Shown here piece after piece: positions 17,573 through 26,296 of a DNA stretch of 64,000 nucleotides. The position numbers were made by a program, and so were the translations under genes. Where the stretch lies: positions 1 to 64,000 of the forward strand of contig CAYQKY010000014.1 of the NCBI GenBank assembly GCA_964418125.1, in the 5' to 3' direction. Below the pieces are notes generated by a model, which did not search any database, was not told the DNA's origin, and saw nothing but the letters and a program-made list of their open reading frames with translations. Positions within the stretch are counted from its first letter, which is position 1, and the number at the start of each line of letters is the position of its first letter. Source of the DNA: JACJXW01 sp964418125 (GTDB lineage: Bacteria > Bacteroidota > Bacteroidia > Chitinophagales > Saprospiraceae).

Positions 17573-19333
17573 TTACCCATCCGTAGCCTTTGGCGAAGGC
17601 GGGCCCTCATCCCTTTCCAGGCTGTTCTTGACTTCCTCCAGCCTTTTCGTAATATTGTCGTGCATTTCCTCCAGGCGGGCGATCTGGCCTTCCTCCTTTT
17701 CCAGCAGTACATCGAACTTTACGAAATTGCCCTCGATCCGTTCCTTGAGGTTGGTGATGTAGGCCTTGAGGTTGGAGCTGATGTCTTCTTCCAGGCGGGC
17801 GCGGCCTTTTGCCACTTCATTTTTAAACCCTTCCAGGATCTTGCGGCGCTTAACGGTGGAGGAAATACCGGCAAAGAGCAGCCCGATGGCGGTAAGGATG
17901 CCCCCGGTGATGTCGAAGACCATGCCCTGGGCTACGGCGGCAAGTACCAGGCCGACTACGGCCAGGCCGCTGCCCGTAGCGACGGTAGGAGAGATGGTGC
18001 TTTTGTCCGGGAAGAGGCTTTGGTCGGTGAAGTTCTCGGTGCGGCTGACGAAGCGGGAGAACTGCTCCTGCAGCTCCCGGAGTACATTATTGCGGCGCTC
18101 GGCGATATCGCTGAACAACTCGTGATCGTCTTTGAGAATGGTTTTGCTGCTGCGGATCTTCAGGTCGATGATCTTGGCCATCTGCTGTATGCTGTCGGCC
18201 AGGTCGGCCACTCCACTGTTCAGCTTGGATTTGAGTTCCTCGTTGAGGCCGTTTTCCAGCTCTTTGGCCAGGTTTTCCAGCCAGTCTTTGGCACTGGCCT
18301 TTTTGCTGAAAATGGAAGCGAAGGTACGGCGCAGGAGAGAGAAAAAAGATAAACCGGCGCTGAGTTCGTCCTCTTTCTGGCGGGTGATGCGGTCGTATCC
18401 GGCCAGGAGGTTTTCCACCAGTACATCCACCTGCTTCAGGCTTTTGGTTTTCTGCTTTTCCAGCGTATCGTGAATATCCTGCCGGAACTCCACATCGGCC
18501 TTGTACTGCGCTTTGCGTAGCTCCAGCCCCTTGCCGATGCGCTCGTGGATGTTCAGAGAAGTTTCGATGTTGTTTTGCAGCTTCAGAAAAGGGGCCTTGC
18601 CGCCGGTGATGTTTTCATTGATGTATTGGCGCACCTCCCTGAAACCGCTTTCTTCTTTTTTTCCTTCCAGTTCCAGTTTGGCGGAAACGGCGAACACCTT
18701 CGGGTCGGGTACGCCTTTCTTTTCGGCGTTTTCCTGCACCCCCTTGAAGTTCACTTCCAGGTCTTCGGCCGGCATCAGGTCCTTTTGCTGGAGGGCGAAA
18801 ATGACCTTTTTACGCCAGTCGGCATGGATGAAATCGAAGAACTGCCAGGCGGATTGCCGGTAGGGGTTCTTGGCCTCGAAGACAAAAACGATCAGGTCGG
18901 AGGCAGGAATGAAGCTTTCGGTAATTTCCTGGTGATGCTCCACGATGGTATTGGTGCCCGGGGTGTCGACAATGGCTATCTCCTTCAGGATCTCTACCGG
19001 CAGCATGACTTTTTTCAGATAAGGATTGATGACTGTCATCTCTTCCTCTTCCCCATAGATGATCTGCTGTATGGTATCGGTCATGGGCTGAGGAGCTACT
19101 TTGGCGACCTCCTTGCCAGTATCGAGCAGGGCGTTGATGAAGCTGCTCTTCCCCGATTTGACTTCTCCTACGATGACGAACATGAAAGGCTCGTGGATGC
19201 GGTTGCGCAAATCGCTGATCGTCTGCGCCAGTTCCTCGTTACCGATCCGTATGGCCAGTTCGTGCAGGTCTTTGATGATCTCATCGGCCTGAGCCCGGTA
19301 GGTTTGCAAGTTTTTGTTTATGAGTTTGGCCAC
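17573..19333 (-). CDS. Dynamin-like large GTPase
   Basis: 586 residues. The G1 P-loop is 'VGEVKSGKSSF' (residues 55-65), G3 is 'IVDTPGTNT' (Asp123), and 'VIFALQQKDL' stands where the G4 motif is expected. Behind the GTPase come long helical stretches (residues ~250-440) and a hydrophobic double segment ('GSGLAVVGLVLAAVAQGMVFDITGGILTAIGLLFAGI', ~450-500) that resembles the membrane-inserting paddle of bacterial dynamin-like proteins. The likely role is membrane remodelling or fusion at the inner membrane. Last gene of the operon after the DUF6569 and WbqC-like genes, 15 bp from the latter. Confidence 0.85.
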   Translation of the reverse strand: MAKLINKNLQTYRAQADEIIKDLHELAIRIGNEELAQTISDLRNRIHEPFMFVIVGEVKSGKSSFINALLDTGKEVAKVAPQPMTDTIQQIIYGEEEEMTVINPYLKKVMLPVEILKEIAIVDTPGTNTIVEHHQEITESFIPASDLIVFVFEAKNPYRQSAWQFFDFIHADWRKKVIFALQQKDLMPAEDLEVNFKGVQENAEKKGVPDPKVFAVSAKLELEGKKEESGFREVRQYINENITGGKAPFLKLQNNIETSLNIHERIGKGLELRKAQYKADVEFRQDIHDTLEKQKTKSLKQVDVLVENLLAGYDRITRQKEDELSAGLSFFSLLRRTFASIFSKKASAKDWLENLAKELENGLNEELKSKLNSGVADLADSIQQMAKIIDLKIRSSKTILKDDHELFSDIAERRNNVLRELQEQFSRFVSRTENFTDQSLFPDKSTISPTVATGSGLAVVGLVLAAVAQGMVFDITGGILTAIGLLFAGISSTVKRRKILEGFKNEVAKGRARLEEDISSNLKAYITNLKERIEGNFVKFDVLLEKEEGQIARLEEMHDNITKRLEEVKNSLERDEGPPSPKATDG

Positions 19334-19348
19334 AGGGTTGTTAGTTTT

Positions 19349-19987
19349 TCAAATGAAAGATTCCTCCAGAATAAGTGGGGCCTGGGGGCCGGTGCAAAAT
19401 AGTAAATCTAAAATACTCAAATTGGGTAAAAAGCCATGCTTTTCGAGAAAAACCTGGGGGTAGGTAGCGGGGGTGAATTTCGGAGCGGGCTGGCAGCGTT
19501 GTTTTTTGGGGTGAATGGAGTTCCTCAGGTCGAGTACATCTTCGGGCGTTTCCTTTTCATAAGTATCGGTCAGGAGGAGGCTTACGTCCAGCTGCAATAA
19601 TTCCAGGAGGGCTTGGAGCAGCCCGAAGGAAAAGTCGAACAAAAAGGTGGGCTTTCGTTCGAAATGGGGCCTAAGCTGGCCAGCGTAGAATTCAAAATAG
19701 GGAGCCTTGCCGTAGGCCGAGCGTATGCTGTTCCAATGCTGGCTTTGCCAGGGTTCCTTGTAAGCAATCTCTACCTCGCGGATAGCCTGCTGTTCGTTCT
19801 TACCCTGCTTCAGGGGGATGGACAGGCGCAACAGGCCGTTGGCGCCGGCGATGTGGCAGCGGTTGCGGTAGCTGCCTTTCTGGTAGTTCTCCTGCTGCTC
19901 GATGTATACTTCCGGGTAATGCGCCAGCGTGGAAAAATAGCGGATGCAGGGAAGGTAGTGGAGTTCGAAAAGTATTGCCGTGTTCAA
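19349..19987 (-). CDS. WbqC-like family protein
   Basis: 212 residues matching the WbqC family: N-terminal 'LPCIRYFSTLAHYPEVYIEQQENYQKGSYRNRCHIAGANGLLRLSIPL', then 'WQSQHWNSIRSAYGKAPYFEFYAGQL' and a Leu-rich C-terminal half. WbqC-type proteins occur in O-antigen and other surface-glycan loci of many bacteria and in unrelated Bacteroidota contexts; the reaction has not been settled. Here there is no sugar cluster around it. Tight spacing (23 and 15 bp) ties it to the DUF6569 and dynamin genes. Confidence 0.8.
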   Translation of the reverse strand: MNTAILFELHYLPCIRYFSTLAHYPEVYIEQQENYQKGSYRNRCHIAGANGLLRLSIPLKQGKNEQQAIREVEIAYKEPWQSQHWNSIRSAYGKAPYFEFYAGQLRPHFERKPTFLFDFSFGLLQALLELLQLDVSLLLTDTYEKETPEDVLDLRNSIHPKKQRCQPAPKFTPATYPQVFLEKHGFLPNLSILDLLFCTGPQAPLILEESFI

Positions 19988-20010
19988 CGTTCCTGGTTCA
20001 GGCGTTCAGT

Positions 20011-21021
20011 CTAAAGATCTGCAAAGTGCACCATCAGGCCCTGAAATTCGAAACGGGATGCTTTAAAGCCTTCTTCCGCCTGGAATTTTTGCCACAATTT
20101 TTCGCCGTACTGCTCCACTTCCTCCCCCTCCATCCGCACGGGCTCCCCGATACTCATGGCATCTGTTATGTAGCTGTGTATCAGGGCCTTATACTGTTTC
20201 TTAAAAAGAGCCGGATGCGCAAAGATATCTGTTCCGATAACCTGGCCTCCGGTAACGGCAAGTACACCAACCACATTTTCCGTGTCGTCGAACTTATCTT
20301 CAAAAAACTGCAGGTAACGCGCCCGGTTTTTGGTAAAGGTTTCCGATTGTTCCAGTGCTGCGTAGGTACCGGTAGCGGTCTCAGCATTATGGATGGCCGT
20401 TAATTCTCCGACTTTGTCCCATACTTCCTGCTGGTTTTTGCTGTGGGTGGCGCTGCGGCGAATATCTTTGGCCGCTACGTTGTAGTAGCCGGTAAAAGCA
20501 TAGATGTGTTTGTTCTGTTCCTGTTGGCGGGAGCCGTCCGTATCCACTTCGCCCTGAGCCTGCCAGCGGTGAGGTTCTACGCAAAACACGGCAATATCCG
20601 TGATGGTTCGGGGCGGAATCACGCGGTCCTGGGCGATCACCCGGTCCTGCTTCCCTCCCTGGACCACGTCGCCGGCCATAAGGAAGACGGTGTCCTCCGA
20701 TTTGTTTTGAACGGTCAGGGTATGGACCGCTCCCATGTCCTCAAAGCGGCCGAAGGGTTTCTTTTCAGTAATCCGGAAGCGGTGATTATGGATGGCTTCT
20801 TTCAGGTTTTTATAGTTGGCGGCGGCGGCGTGGCGCTCAATGAAAGCAGCTTCGGCAACCACCGGGTAGAGGCGAAGGTTCTCGAAATCCAGCTCCGGGT
20901 TAGGCCGGGTGTTGATTTCCAAACCGACAGGGTTTCCTTCTTTACGGGCATTGCCATGTTCATGCCGGCAGGCAGAGAGGAAAAACAAAACGGCAAGAGT
21001 CAAAATGGGCGCGATTCTCAT
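20011..21021 (-). CDS. DUF6569 (ARPP-1-like) lipoprotein
   Basis: 336 residues. The chosen start gives MRIAPILTLAVLFFLSAC, a lipoprotein signal with lipobox LSAC, so the mature protein is anchored by Cys18 in the periplasm or outer membrane. The rest has 'YKNLKEAIHNHRF', 'VQNKSEDTVFLMAGDVVQGGKQDRVIAQDRVIPPRT' and 'FCVEPHRW', features I associate with DUF6569. A -7 box (21052-21059) lies 30 bp before this start and rules against the longer frame that begins at 21168. First gene of a three-gene operon. Molecular function unknown. Confidence 0.75.
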   Translation of the reverse strand: MRIAPILTLAVLFFLSACRHEHGNARKEGNPVGLEINTRPNPELDFENLRLYPVVAEAAFIERHAAAANYKNLKEAIHNHRFRITEKKPFGRFEDMGAVHTLTVQNKSEDTVFLMAGDVVQGGKQDRVIAQDRVIPPRTITDIAVFCVEPHRWQAQGEVDTDGSRQQEQNKHIYAFTGYYNVAAKDIRRSATHSKNQQEVWDKVGELTAIHNAETATGTYAALEQSETFTKNRARYLQFFEDKFDDTENVVGVLAVTGGQVIGTDIFAHPALFKKQYKALIHSYITDAMSIGEPVRMEGEEVEQYGEKLWQKFQAEEGFKASRFEFQGLMVHFADL

Positions 21022-21051
21022 AATATCAGGGTTAAAATAAACTGCTATTAA

Positions 21052-21059
21052 CAAATATA
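21052..21059 (-). promoter_or_regulatory. -7 promoter box (TATATTTG) of the DUF6569-WbqC-dynamin operon
   Basis: Exact TAnnTTTG on the minus strand. It would start the transcript about 24 bases before the lipoprotein ATG at 21021. Confidence 0.45.
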
Positions 21060-21156
21060 ACGGAAAATATCCTATGCTGCTGTATGCCTGTTTGCAAAAA
21101 GGCCTGGAATTAGGCCGGGTGTTCCTTATCTTCGCGCCTGGGCAAGGAATGACGAT

Positions 21157-22632
21157 ATGACGACGCAATACCGAGTATTCACTTATATAGCTGGCTCTTT
21201 ACTGGTAGCCAACCTGTTGGTTATGAACGACTTCACTGCCCTCTGGTGGGGGGCGGAATCCTGGCTGGTGTGGCGCGGCCTTGATGGTAGTTTGCCCGGC
21301 TCCCTTTATGGGATGGTGTTGTCCTGGACGGTGGTGGGAGGGGAGATCCCTCATTTTTTGATCCGCTTACCCGGAGCCCTGGTATTTATTCTTGCTCTGG
21401 GAGCATATTGGAGTATTGCCCGTAAGCTTTTCGGAAAGGAGGTGCTTGTGAGCACGCTTTTAGTTTTGAGCGCATCCCTGCTCATGCCCAACCTGGCAAA
21501 AGTAGCTACGGGAGATATCTGGGCCATGGCCACTCAATGGCTGGCCTTTGCCGCACTGATCCGCTTTTTGAAGCAACCGGCCCGGCTGTGGAGGGCTGTT
21601 TTTTACTTGTTGCTGTTCCTGGCAGTATGGGTGCAGCCGGCCAATGCCCTGGCCTTTCTGATGGGCAGCAGCGCTTTTCTCTATTTCCTTCACCCTCAGG
21701 GCAGGCGGTTGCTGAGCCTCAATCCCTGGCTGGCCGGCCTGGCCGTTTTCCTGCTGATCTACCTCACCGGTTTGGGGGCGTTCGGCCAGGGTGGTTTCCT
21801 GGTGGGGTTCAGAAGCGGCCGTTTTTTGCTGTGGAACCTGATCGGCATACTTCCATTCCTGGGTTTTGTGCTGGCAGGGTTGTGGGAAACGGCCCGGCGG
21901 CTGGGGCGCCGGGAGGAAATGGCGGTGCTGAATGCTGCCGGCCTGATCTTTGCGCTGCTGGGGCATTCCCTGGCCCTGCAGGGGCTTCTTGCTTTCGTGG
22001 CGGCCCGGCAGTTGAAACACTACTTCGACCCCAATTATCCTCATGGGCCGGTAGTGAAGGCAGGAGCGATCTTTCACCTGGTGGGAGCATTTTGCATAAT
22101 TACCCCGGTAATGATCGGCAGTTTTTTCCAGTTCGGAGGGGTAGGCTTCCGCGCTATGCTGGCCATTGGGGGTATTTACTGGATGCTGAGTTTTATAGCA
22201 GTTATCGGGCTGTTCGGGCCCAACCGCCGTTACCTTCACGGAGGGGTGATTATGGGGGGGCTTTTGCTGACTACCCTGTTCTGGCTGCAGGCCAACCCTT
22301 TGCTGCAGCAAAAATTGAACTGGCCGCACACCCTGGTGCAAAGCAGCCAGGAGAATGAAGCTGCCCGGCAGGCCGGCCGTGTTTTCCTGATGTATGAGGA
22401 AGGTTCTCCTTTCTCCCCCTTGGCGGCTTACAGCCGGGCGGTTTACTCCAATACACAACTCCTCCGTGGCCCGGCTACATTGGAGGAGTCATGGAATGAG
22501 ACGGGCCAGGCCCTCTTTTTTCTGGAACGCTCCGAGGCGGAAAAACTGAAAGCAGCGGAGCCGGCTGATACCATCAAAGGATGGGACAGCCGGCTGAGGC
22601 TCGTCGAGTATGTACTGTTGGTGAAAGAATAA
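21157..22632 (+). CDS. Polytopic membrane protein, GT-C glycosyltransferase-like
   Basis: 491 residues with about 11-12 membrane helices and a small hydrophilic C-terminal domain (~residue 385 on). The order of helices and the early loop 'WWGAESWLVWRGLDGSLPG...FLIRLPGALVFILALGAYWSIARKLFG' resemble ArnT/PMT-type GT-C transferases that take sugars from polyprenyl phosphate ('RLPGAL...' is frequent in them). The usual acidic pair in the first periplasmic loop is not clear, so activity is uncertain. It stands alone, divergent from the lipoprotein operon. Confidence 0.6.
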   Translation: MTTQYRVFTYIAGSLLVANLLVMNDFTALWWGAESWLVWRGLDGSLPGSLYGMVLSWTVVGGEIPHFLIRLPGALVFILALGAYWSIARKLFGKEVLVSTLLVLSASLLMPNLAKVATGDIWAMATQWLAFAALIRFLKQPARLWRAVFYLLLFLAVWVQPANALAFLMGSSAFLYFLHPQGRRLLSLNPWLAGLAVFLLIYLTGLGAFGQGGFLVGFRSGRFLLWNLIGILPFLGFVLAGLWETARRLGRREEMAVLNAAGLIFALLGHSLALQGLLAFVAARQLKHYFDPNYPHGPVVKAGAIFHLVGAFCIITPVMIGSFFQFGGVGFRAMLAIGGIYWMLSFIAVIGLFGPNRRYLHGGVIMGGLLLTTLFWLQANPLLQQKLNWPHTLVQSSQENEAARQAGRVFLMYEEGSPFSPLAAYSRAVYSNTQLLRGPATLEESWNETGQALFFLERSEAEKLKAAEPADTIKGWDSRLRLVEYVLLVKE

Positions 22633-22633
22633 T

Positions 22634-22765
22634 TCAGGAATTCAGATAAAGCAGGAACAGCAGTACCAGTAAGATGATCGTTGCAATGACAACGACCCGC
22701 ATGAACTTTCTGGCATCCCGCTTATCGCGGAGTTCCTGCCTCCTTTGTTTTCTTGACTTTGTCAT
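22634..22765 (-). CDS. 43-residue basic single-helix membrane peptide
   Basis: A short frame not overlapping any other gene: MTKSRKQRRQELRDKRDARK, then a hydrophobic helix 'VVVIATIILLVLLFLLYL' ending NS. The strongly basic head and single helix form a credible small inner-membrane protein with its N terminus inside. Its TGA lies just behind the stop of the convergent GT-C-like gene. No Shine-Dalgarno is seen, as is usual here. The function is unknown. Confidence 0.6.
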   Translation of the reverse strand: MTKSRKQRRQELRDKRDARKFMRVVVIATIILLVLLFLLYLNS

Positions 22766-22979
22766 AGACGGAATGTTTTTGTCGCTGCTAAAATGTCAAA
22801 TTATCCACAGTCAAGATAGTGTTTTTTAAAAAAATCTTTTCAGGCGATATTATGAGCCAAATAGAGCCCGGTATGGTGAAAGCCTCCCAATAACCGCTCA
22901 GGTTCAGACGGAAAACCGTATTTCCTTTTTATCGGCCGGAAGTTCATGAAATTTACAGGAAATTTAAAAAGCCAGGACG

Positions 22980-23819
22980 ATGTTAAACCCTCGCCTTACC
23001 CTCAACTGCCGTGGTAAATTGCTCAGCCTGGAGCAACCCATGGTGATGGGTATCCTCAATGTTACCCCCGATTCCTTTTTTGACGGAGGCAAATACACTA
23101 CCGAAGATGCAATTCTGCAGCAGGCGGAGCACATGCTGGAAGATGGCGCACAGATCATTGATATAGGGGGGATGTCTTCCCGCCCCGGCGCAAAGGTTAT
23201 TTCGGCAGAGGAAGAACTCAGCCGGGTGATCCCGGCCATCCACAGCCTTCTCCGCCGGTTTCCGGAGGCCGTCGTTTCCATCGATACCGTTCACAGCCGG
23301 GTGGCTCGGGAAGCGGTGGCTGCCGGGGCAGGGATCGTCAATGACATCTCGGCGGCCCGCTTCGATGCCGGCATGTATGAGGAGGCAGGCAGGCTGGGGG
23401 CGCCCTACATCCTAATGCACATGCAGGGAACACCTGAAAACATGCAGAAACAACCTGCCTATGAGGATGTAGTACAGGAAGTCCTTGACTTTTTTATCGC
23501 GGAGGTGGCCAAGCTGAGAGCCGCAGGGGTGAAAGACATCATTCTGGATCCCGGTTTCGGTTTCGGAAAGACGGTGGAACACAACTTCCGGCTGTTGAGA
23601 GAAATGCATGCTTTCCAAATACTGGATTATCCCATCCTGGCGGGGCTGTCCCGTAAATCCATGATCAACAAAGTCCTGAAGATACCTCCGGAAAAAGCCC
23701 TCAGCGGCACTACCGCCCTGAATATGGTGGCGCTGCAGCAGGGAGCGAAGATTCTTCGGGTCCATGATGTGCGGCCTGCCGTAGAAACCATTAAATTGTG
23801 GACACAATTGGAAAAGTGA
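22980..23819 (+). CDS. folP: Dihydropteroate synthase
   Basis: 279 residues with all pterin and pABA site motifs: 'MGILNVTPDSFFDGG' (~22-36), 'IDIGGMSSRPGA' (where most have GGESTRPG), 'VSIDT', 'VNDIS', 'DIILDPGFGFGKTVEHN', 'LAGLSRKS' and 'RVHDV' at the end. It joins 6-hydroxymethyl-dihydropterin diphosphate to p-aminobenzoate in folate synthesis. AGGA precedes the ATG by a few bases. It leads a run of plus-strand genes with short gaps to the next membrane protein and the YheT hydrolase. Confidence 0.95.
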   Translation: MLNPRLTLNCRGKLLSLEQPMVMGILNVTPDSFFDGGKYTTEDAILQQAEHMLEDGAQIIDIGGMSSRPGAKVISAEEELSRVIPAIHSLLRRFPEAVVSIDTVHSRVAREAVAAGAGIVNDISAARFDAGMYEEAGRLGAPYILMHMQGTPENMQKQPAYEDVVQEVLDFFIAEVAKLRAAGVKDIILDPGFGFGKTVEHNFRLLREMHAFQILDYPILAGLSRKSMINKVLKIPPEKALSGTTALNMVALQQGAKILRVHDVRPAVETIKLWTQLEK

Positions 23820-23834
23820 TAAATCAATTAAGGC

Positions 23835-25250
23835 GTGGCCTCACTCAACGAACGCGATATTACACAGATCACCCTCCGCTTTCTGAAGAGCCACTACCGG
23901 CAACGGCAGCGGGAAGGGGCAACTGTGCTCAGCTCCGATATGCGAGGGGCAGGGGGCATCATTGCGGATGGCTTTTTATCTTTTCCTCAGGCTGAAGGTG
24001 AGGTTTTCCGGGCGACGGTAGAGGCTACCTCTCACGATTCCCGCCAGGAGGTCCGCTATCAGCTGCGGCGGGCCTTACTAATGTGGGACAGCGCAGCGGC
24101 CTCCCTGGCATTTCTGGCTGCCGGATTCGTTACCCTCTATGTTCGGGGCGTTTTGCCCATGGCGCAATTTGCCGTCATTGTATGGATAGCATTCCTCATC
24201 GTCGCCTTTCTGCTCATCTTTCCCTTTTTTTACGTGCCGCTAAGCCCGCTGCGGCGGTACCGGTACATTTATGCCATCGAACAGTTCAAACAGTACTACG
24301 CCGACGAGCAATGGGTAGCCATTGCCGAGGATGTTTTCCCCAATTATTACGATGACCGTTATTACCTTGAGTTGCGAAACCAGTGCATTTACAATGGTTT
24401 TGGGTTGCTCGTGGTCCGCGAGAATAAACCGCCGGTCATGCAGGTGACGCCCTCCCGTCAGGACCTGTTCAGCAACCGCCGGCGCCTCATTCCTCTGTTT
24501 TCGCAGATGGAGATCGATAAGGTGATCCGGGAGGAAAAATATCCGGATTGGCTGCGCCAATTCAAGCCCCGTCGCTTTTTGGCTTTCAATCAGCGTTTCA
24601 AATATCAGATGATTGCCTGCCTGATCTCCTTTGTGGCCATTGCCGGCGTTCTTTACCAGAAAACACAGGAGCAGCCAATGGAGGAACAGGAATACGCGGA
24701 TTACCTGGAGGAAATGGAACAGGCAAAGCTGAAAAACAGAGGCAATATTCTTCCGGACTCCATCCGCCCCAACCTTTATGTGGTCGATACGCCCTTTGTC
24801 TGGCCTCCGCCCTACCGGAAGGATGTGAAAAACTACCTCCAACTTGGGCTGGCCCCTGAGCCGCCTCCCGGCCCGGCCCCTCTTCTCGAACCCAAAGAAG
24901 AGGAGCCGGGGTTCATTTTGCCCTATCCTGATGTCGCAGGCCTGATCACTTACGATTGTTCACAGCTCAGGATCGAAGGTGATGCCTTTGTCGTCCAGGA
25001 AGGTGCGTACTCATCTTATTCCCTGGCCGCCCCCCGGATCGCCGAACTGAGCAGTTATGGCCTGGAGGTATATGGGATGTGGCTGGGGTGTTTCCTGGAA
25101 GCTGGCAGTGGTTATGTGGTATATTTTGGGCCGGTTTTCCGGGAAGAGGCAGAAGCAGAACGGGCAATGAAGGCCTACGCAACCCAAATGGGAGATAATG
25201 TGTTGAATATCAGCCTGGAAGTTCGCGCTCTTTCCATCAAACCGCAATAG
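23835..25250 (+). CDS. Membrane protein of unknown function
   Basis: 471 residues from a GTG at 23835 (15 bp after folP; the start is not certain). Two close hydrophobic helices near residues 90-135 ('AAASLAFLAAGFVTLYV', 'FAVIVWIAFLIVAFLLIFPFF') and one near 260 ('QMIACLISFVAIAGVLY') flank a soluble region rich in Tyr and Arg. A Pro-rich linker then leads to a C-terminal piece ('AFVVQEGAYSSYSLAAPRIAELSSYGLEVYG...YVVYFGPVFREEAEAERAMKAY') that reads like a SPOR-type glycan-binding fold; this is my inference. I do not recognise the family as a whole. Confidence 0.65.
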   Translation: MASLNERDITQITLRFLKSHYRQRQREGATVLSSDMRGAGGIIADGFLSFPQAEGEVFRATVEATSHDSRQEVRYQLRRALLMWDSAAASLAFLAAGFVTLYVRGVLPMAQFAVIVWIAFLIVAFLLIFPFFYVPLSPLRRYRYIYAIEQFKQYYADEQWVAIAEDVFPNYYDDRYYLELRNQCIYNGFGLLVVRENKPPVMQVTPSRQDLFSNRRRLIPLFSQMEIDKVIREEKYPDWLRQFKPRRFLAFNQRFKYQMIACLISFVAIAGVLYQKTQEQPMEEQEYADYLEEMEQAKLKNRGNILPDSIRPNLYVVDTPFVWPPPYRKDVKNYLQLGLAPEPPPGPAPLLEPKEEEPGFILPYPDVAGLITYDCSQLRIEGDAFVVQEGAYSSYSLAAPRIAELSSYGLEVYGMWLGCFLEAGSGYVVYFGPVFREEAEAERAMKAYATQMGDNVLNISLEVRALSIKPQ

Positions 25251-25259
25251 CAACCGTTT

Positions 25260-26234
25260 ATGCCTTTGATCAGCAAATCGACTTATCGGGCCCGTGGTGT
25301 TTTCCGGTACGGGCACATCAATACCATTTATCCGGCTCTTTTTCGAAGGGTGGAAGGGGTACAATTCGAACGGGAACGCATAGATACCCCCGATGGGGAT
25401 TTTCTGGACCTCGACTGGGCCGCTCGCGGCAACCGGAAACTGGCCATCCTCCTGCATGGCCTGGAGGGCAGCGCTCACCGCCCATATATCCGGGGAATGG
25501 CCCAGTATTTTAACCAGAGAGGGTGGGATGCCCTGGGCTTCAATTTCCGGGGGTGCAGCGGAGAACCCAACCGGAAAGTTCGTTCCTATCATATTGGGGA
25601 GACCGGAGACCTGAAATGGGCTATCTCCCAAGTCCTGGATAAACGCGACTATGGGTCCATCGCGCTGGTCGGCTTCAGCCTGGGAGGCAACGTTGTTCTC
25701 AAATACCTGGGGGAAAACGGGGAAGCTGTTCCCCCACAGGTGCGTTGCGGGGTGGCTTTCTCCGTACCCTGTGATGTAATGGGTGCCAACGGGGAGATCG
25801 CCAAGTGGCACAACTATCTGTATCGCCACCGCTTCATCAAAAGCCTTAACGAAAAGGTACGGGAAAAGGCGTTGCGCTTTCCGGAAGTGTTGAAACTGCC
25901 GGAGCAGATGCCCCGTGATTTCTATCAGTTCGACGGGCAGTTCACGGCGCCCATCCACGGCTTCCTCGATGCTGAGGATTACTGGGTGAGCAACAGCAGC
26001 CTGCGCTTCCTGCCCCACATCCGGCGGCCGGCCCTTTTGGTCAACGCCAGGGATGATTCCTTTCTCAGCGATGCTTGTTACCCCTGCCGGCTGGCGGAAG
26101 AACACCCCCACGTTTTTCTGGAAACCCCTCGCTGGGGCGGACATGTCGGCTTCGTGTCTTCCGGCCCGGGTGGAGCCTATTGGTCTGAAAAACGAGCCTG
26201 CCAGTTCGTAGAAGAGATGTCGGTAGGGTATTAA
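25260..26234 (+). CDS. YheT-family alpha/beta hydrolase
   Basis: 324 residues. The catalytic Ser140 is in 'ALVGFSLGGNVVLKY', the acid probably in 'VNARDDSFLS' and the His in 'RWGGHVGF'; the oxyanion segment is 'LLHGLEGSAHRPYIRGMA', with 'FNFRGCSGEPNR' behind it, all as in YheT/ABHD1-3 hydrolases. These act on esters, and in eukaryotic relatives on phospholipids; the bacterial substrate is not established. It starts 9 bp after the preceding gene and ends shortly before tamB. Confidence 0.88.
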   Translation: MPLISKSTYRARGVFRYGHINTIYPALFRRVEGVQFERERIDTPDGDFLDLDWAARGNRKLAILLHGLEGSAHRPYIRGMAQYFNQRGWDALGFNFRGCSGEPNRKVRSYHIGETGDLKWAISQVLDKRDYGSIALVGFSLGGNVVLKYLGENGEAVPPQVRCGVAFSVPCDVMGANGEIAKWHNYLYRHRFIKSLNEKVREKALRFPEVLKLPEQMPRDFYQFDGQFTAPIHGFLDAEDYWVSNSSLRFLPHIRRPALLVNARDDSFLSDACYPCRLAEEHPHVFLETPRWGGHVGFVSSGPGGAYWSEKRACQFVEEMSVGY

Positions 26235-26296
26235 ATCTTCGTTAAATGCCGTTTACATTGAATATATTCGCAGGAATTTGCGGTTAATAAAGTGAC

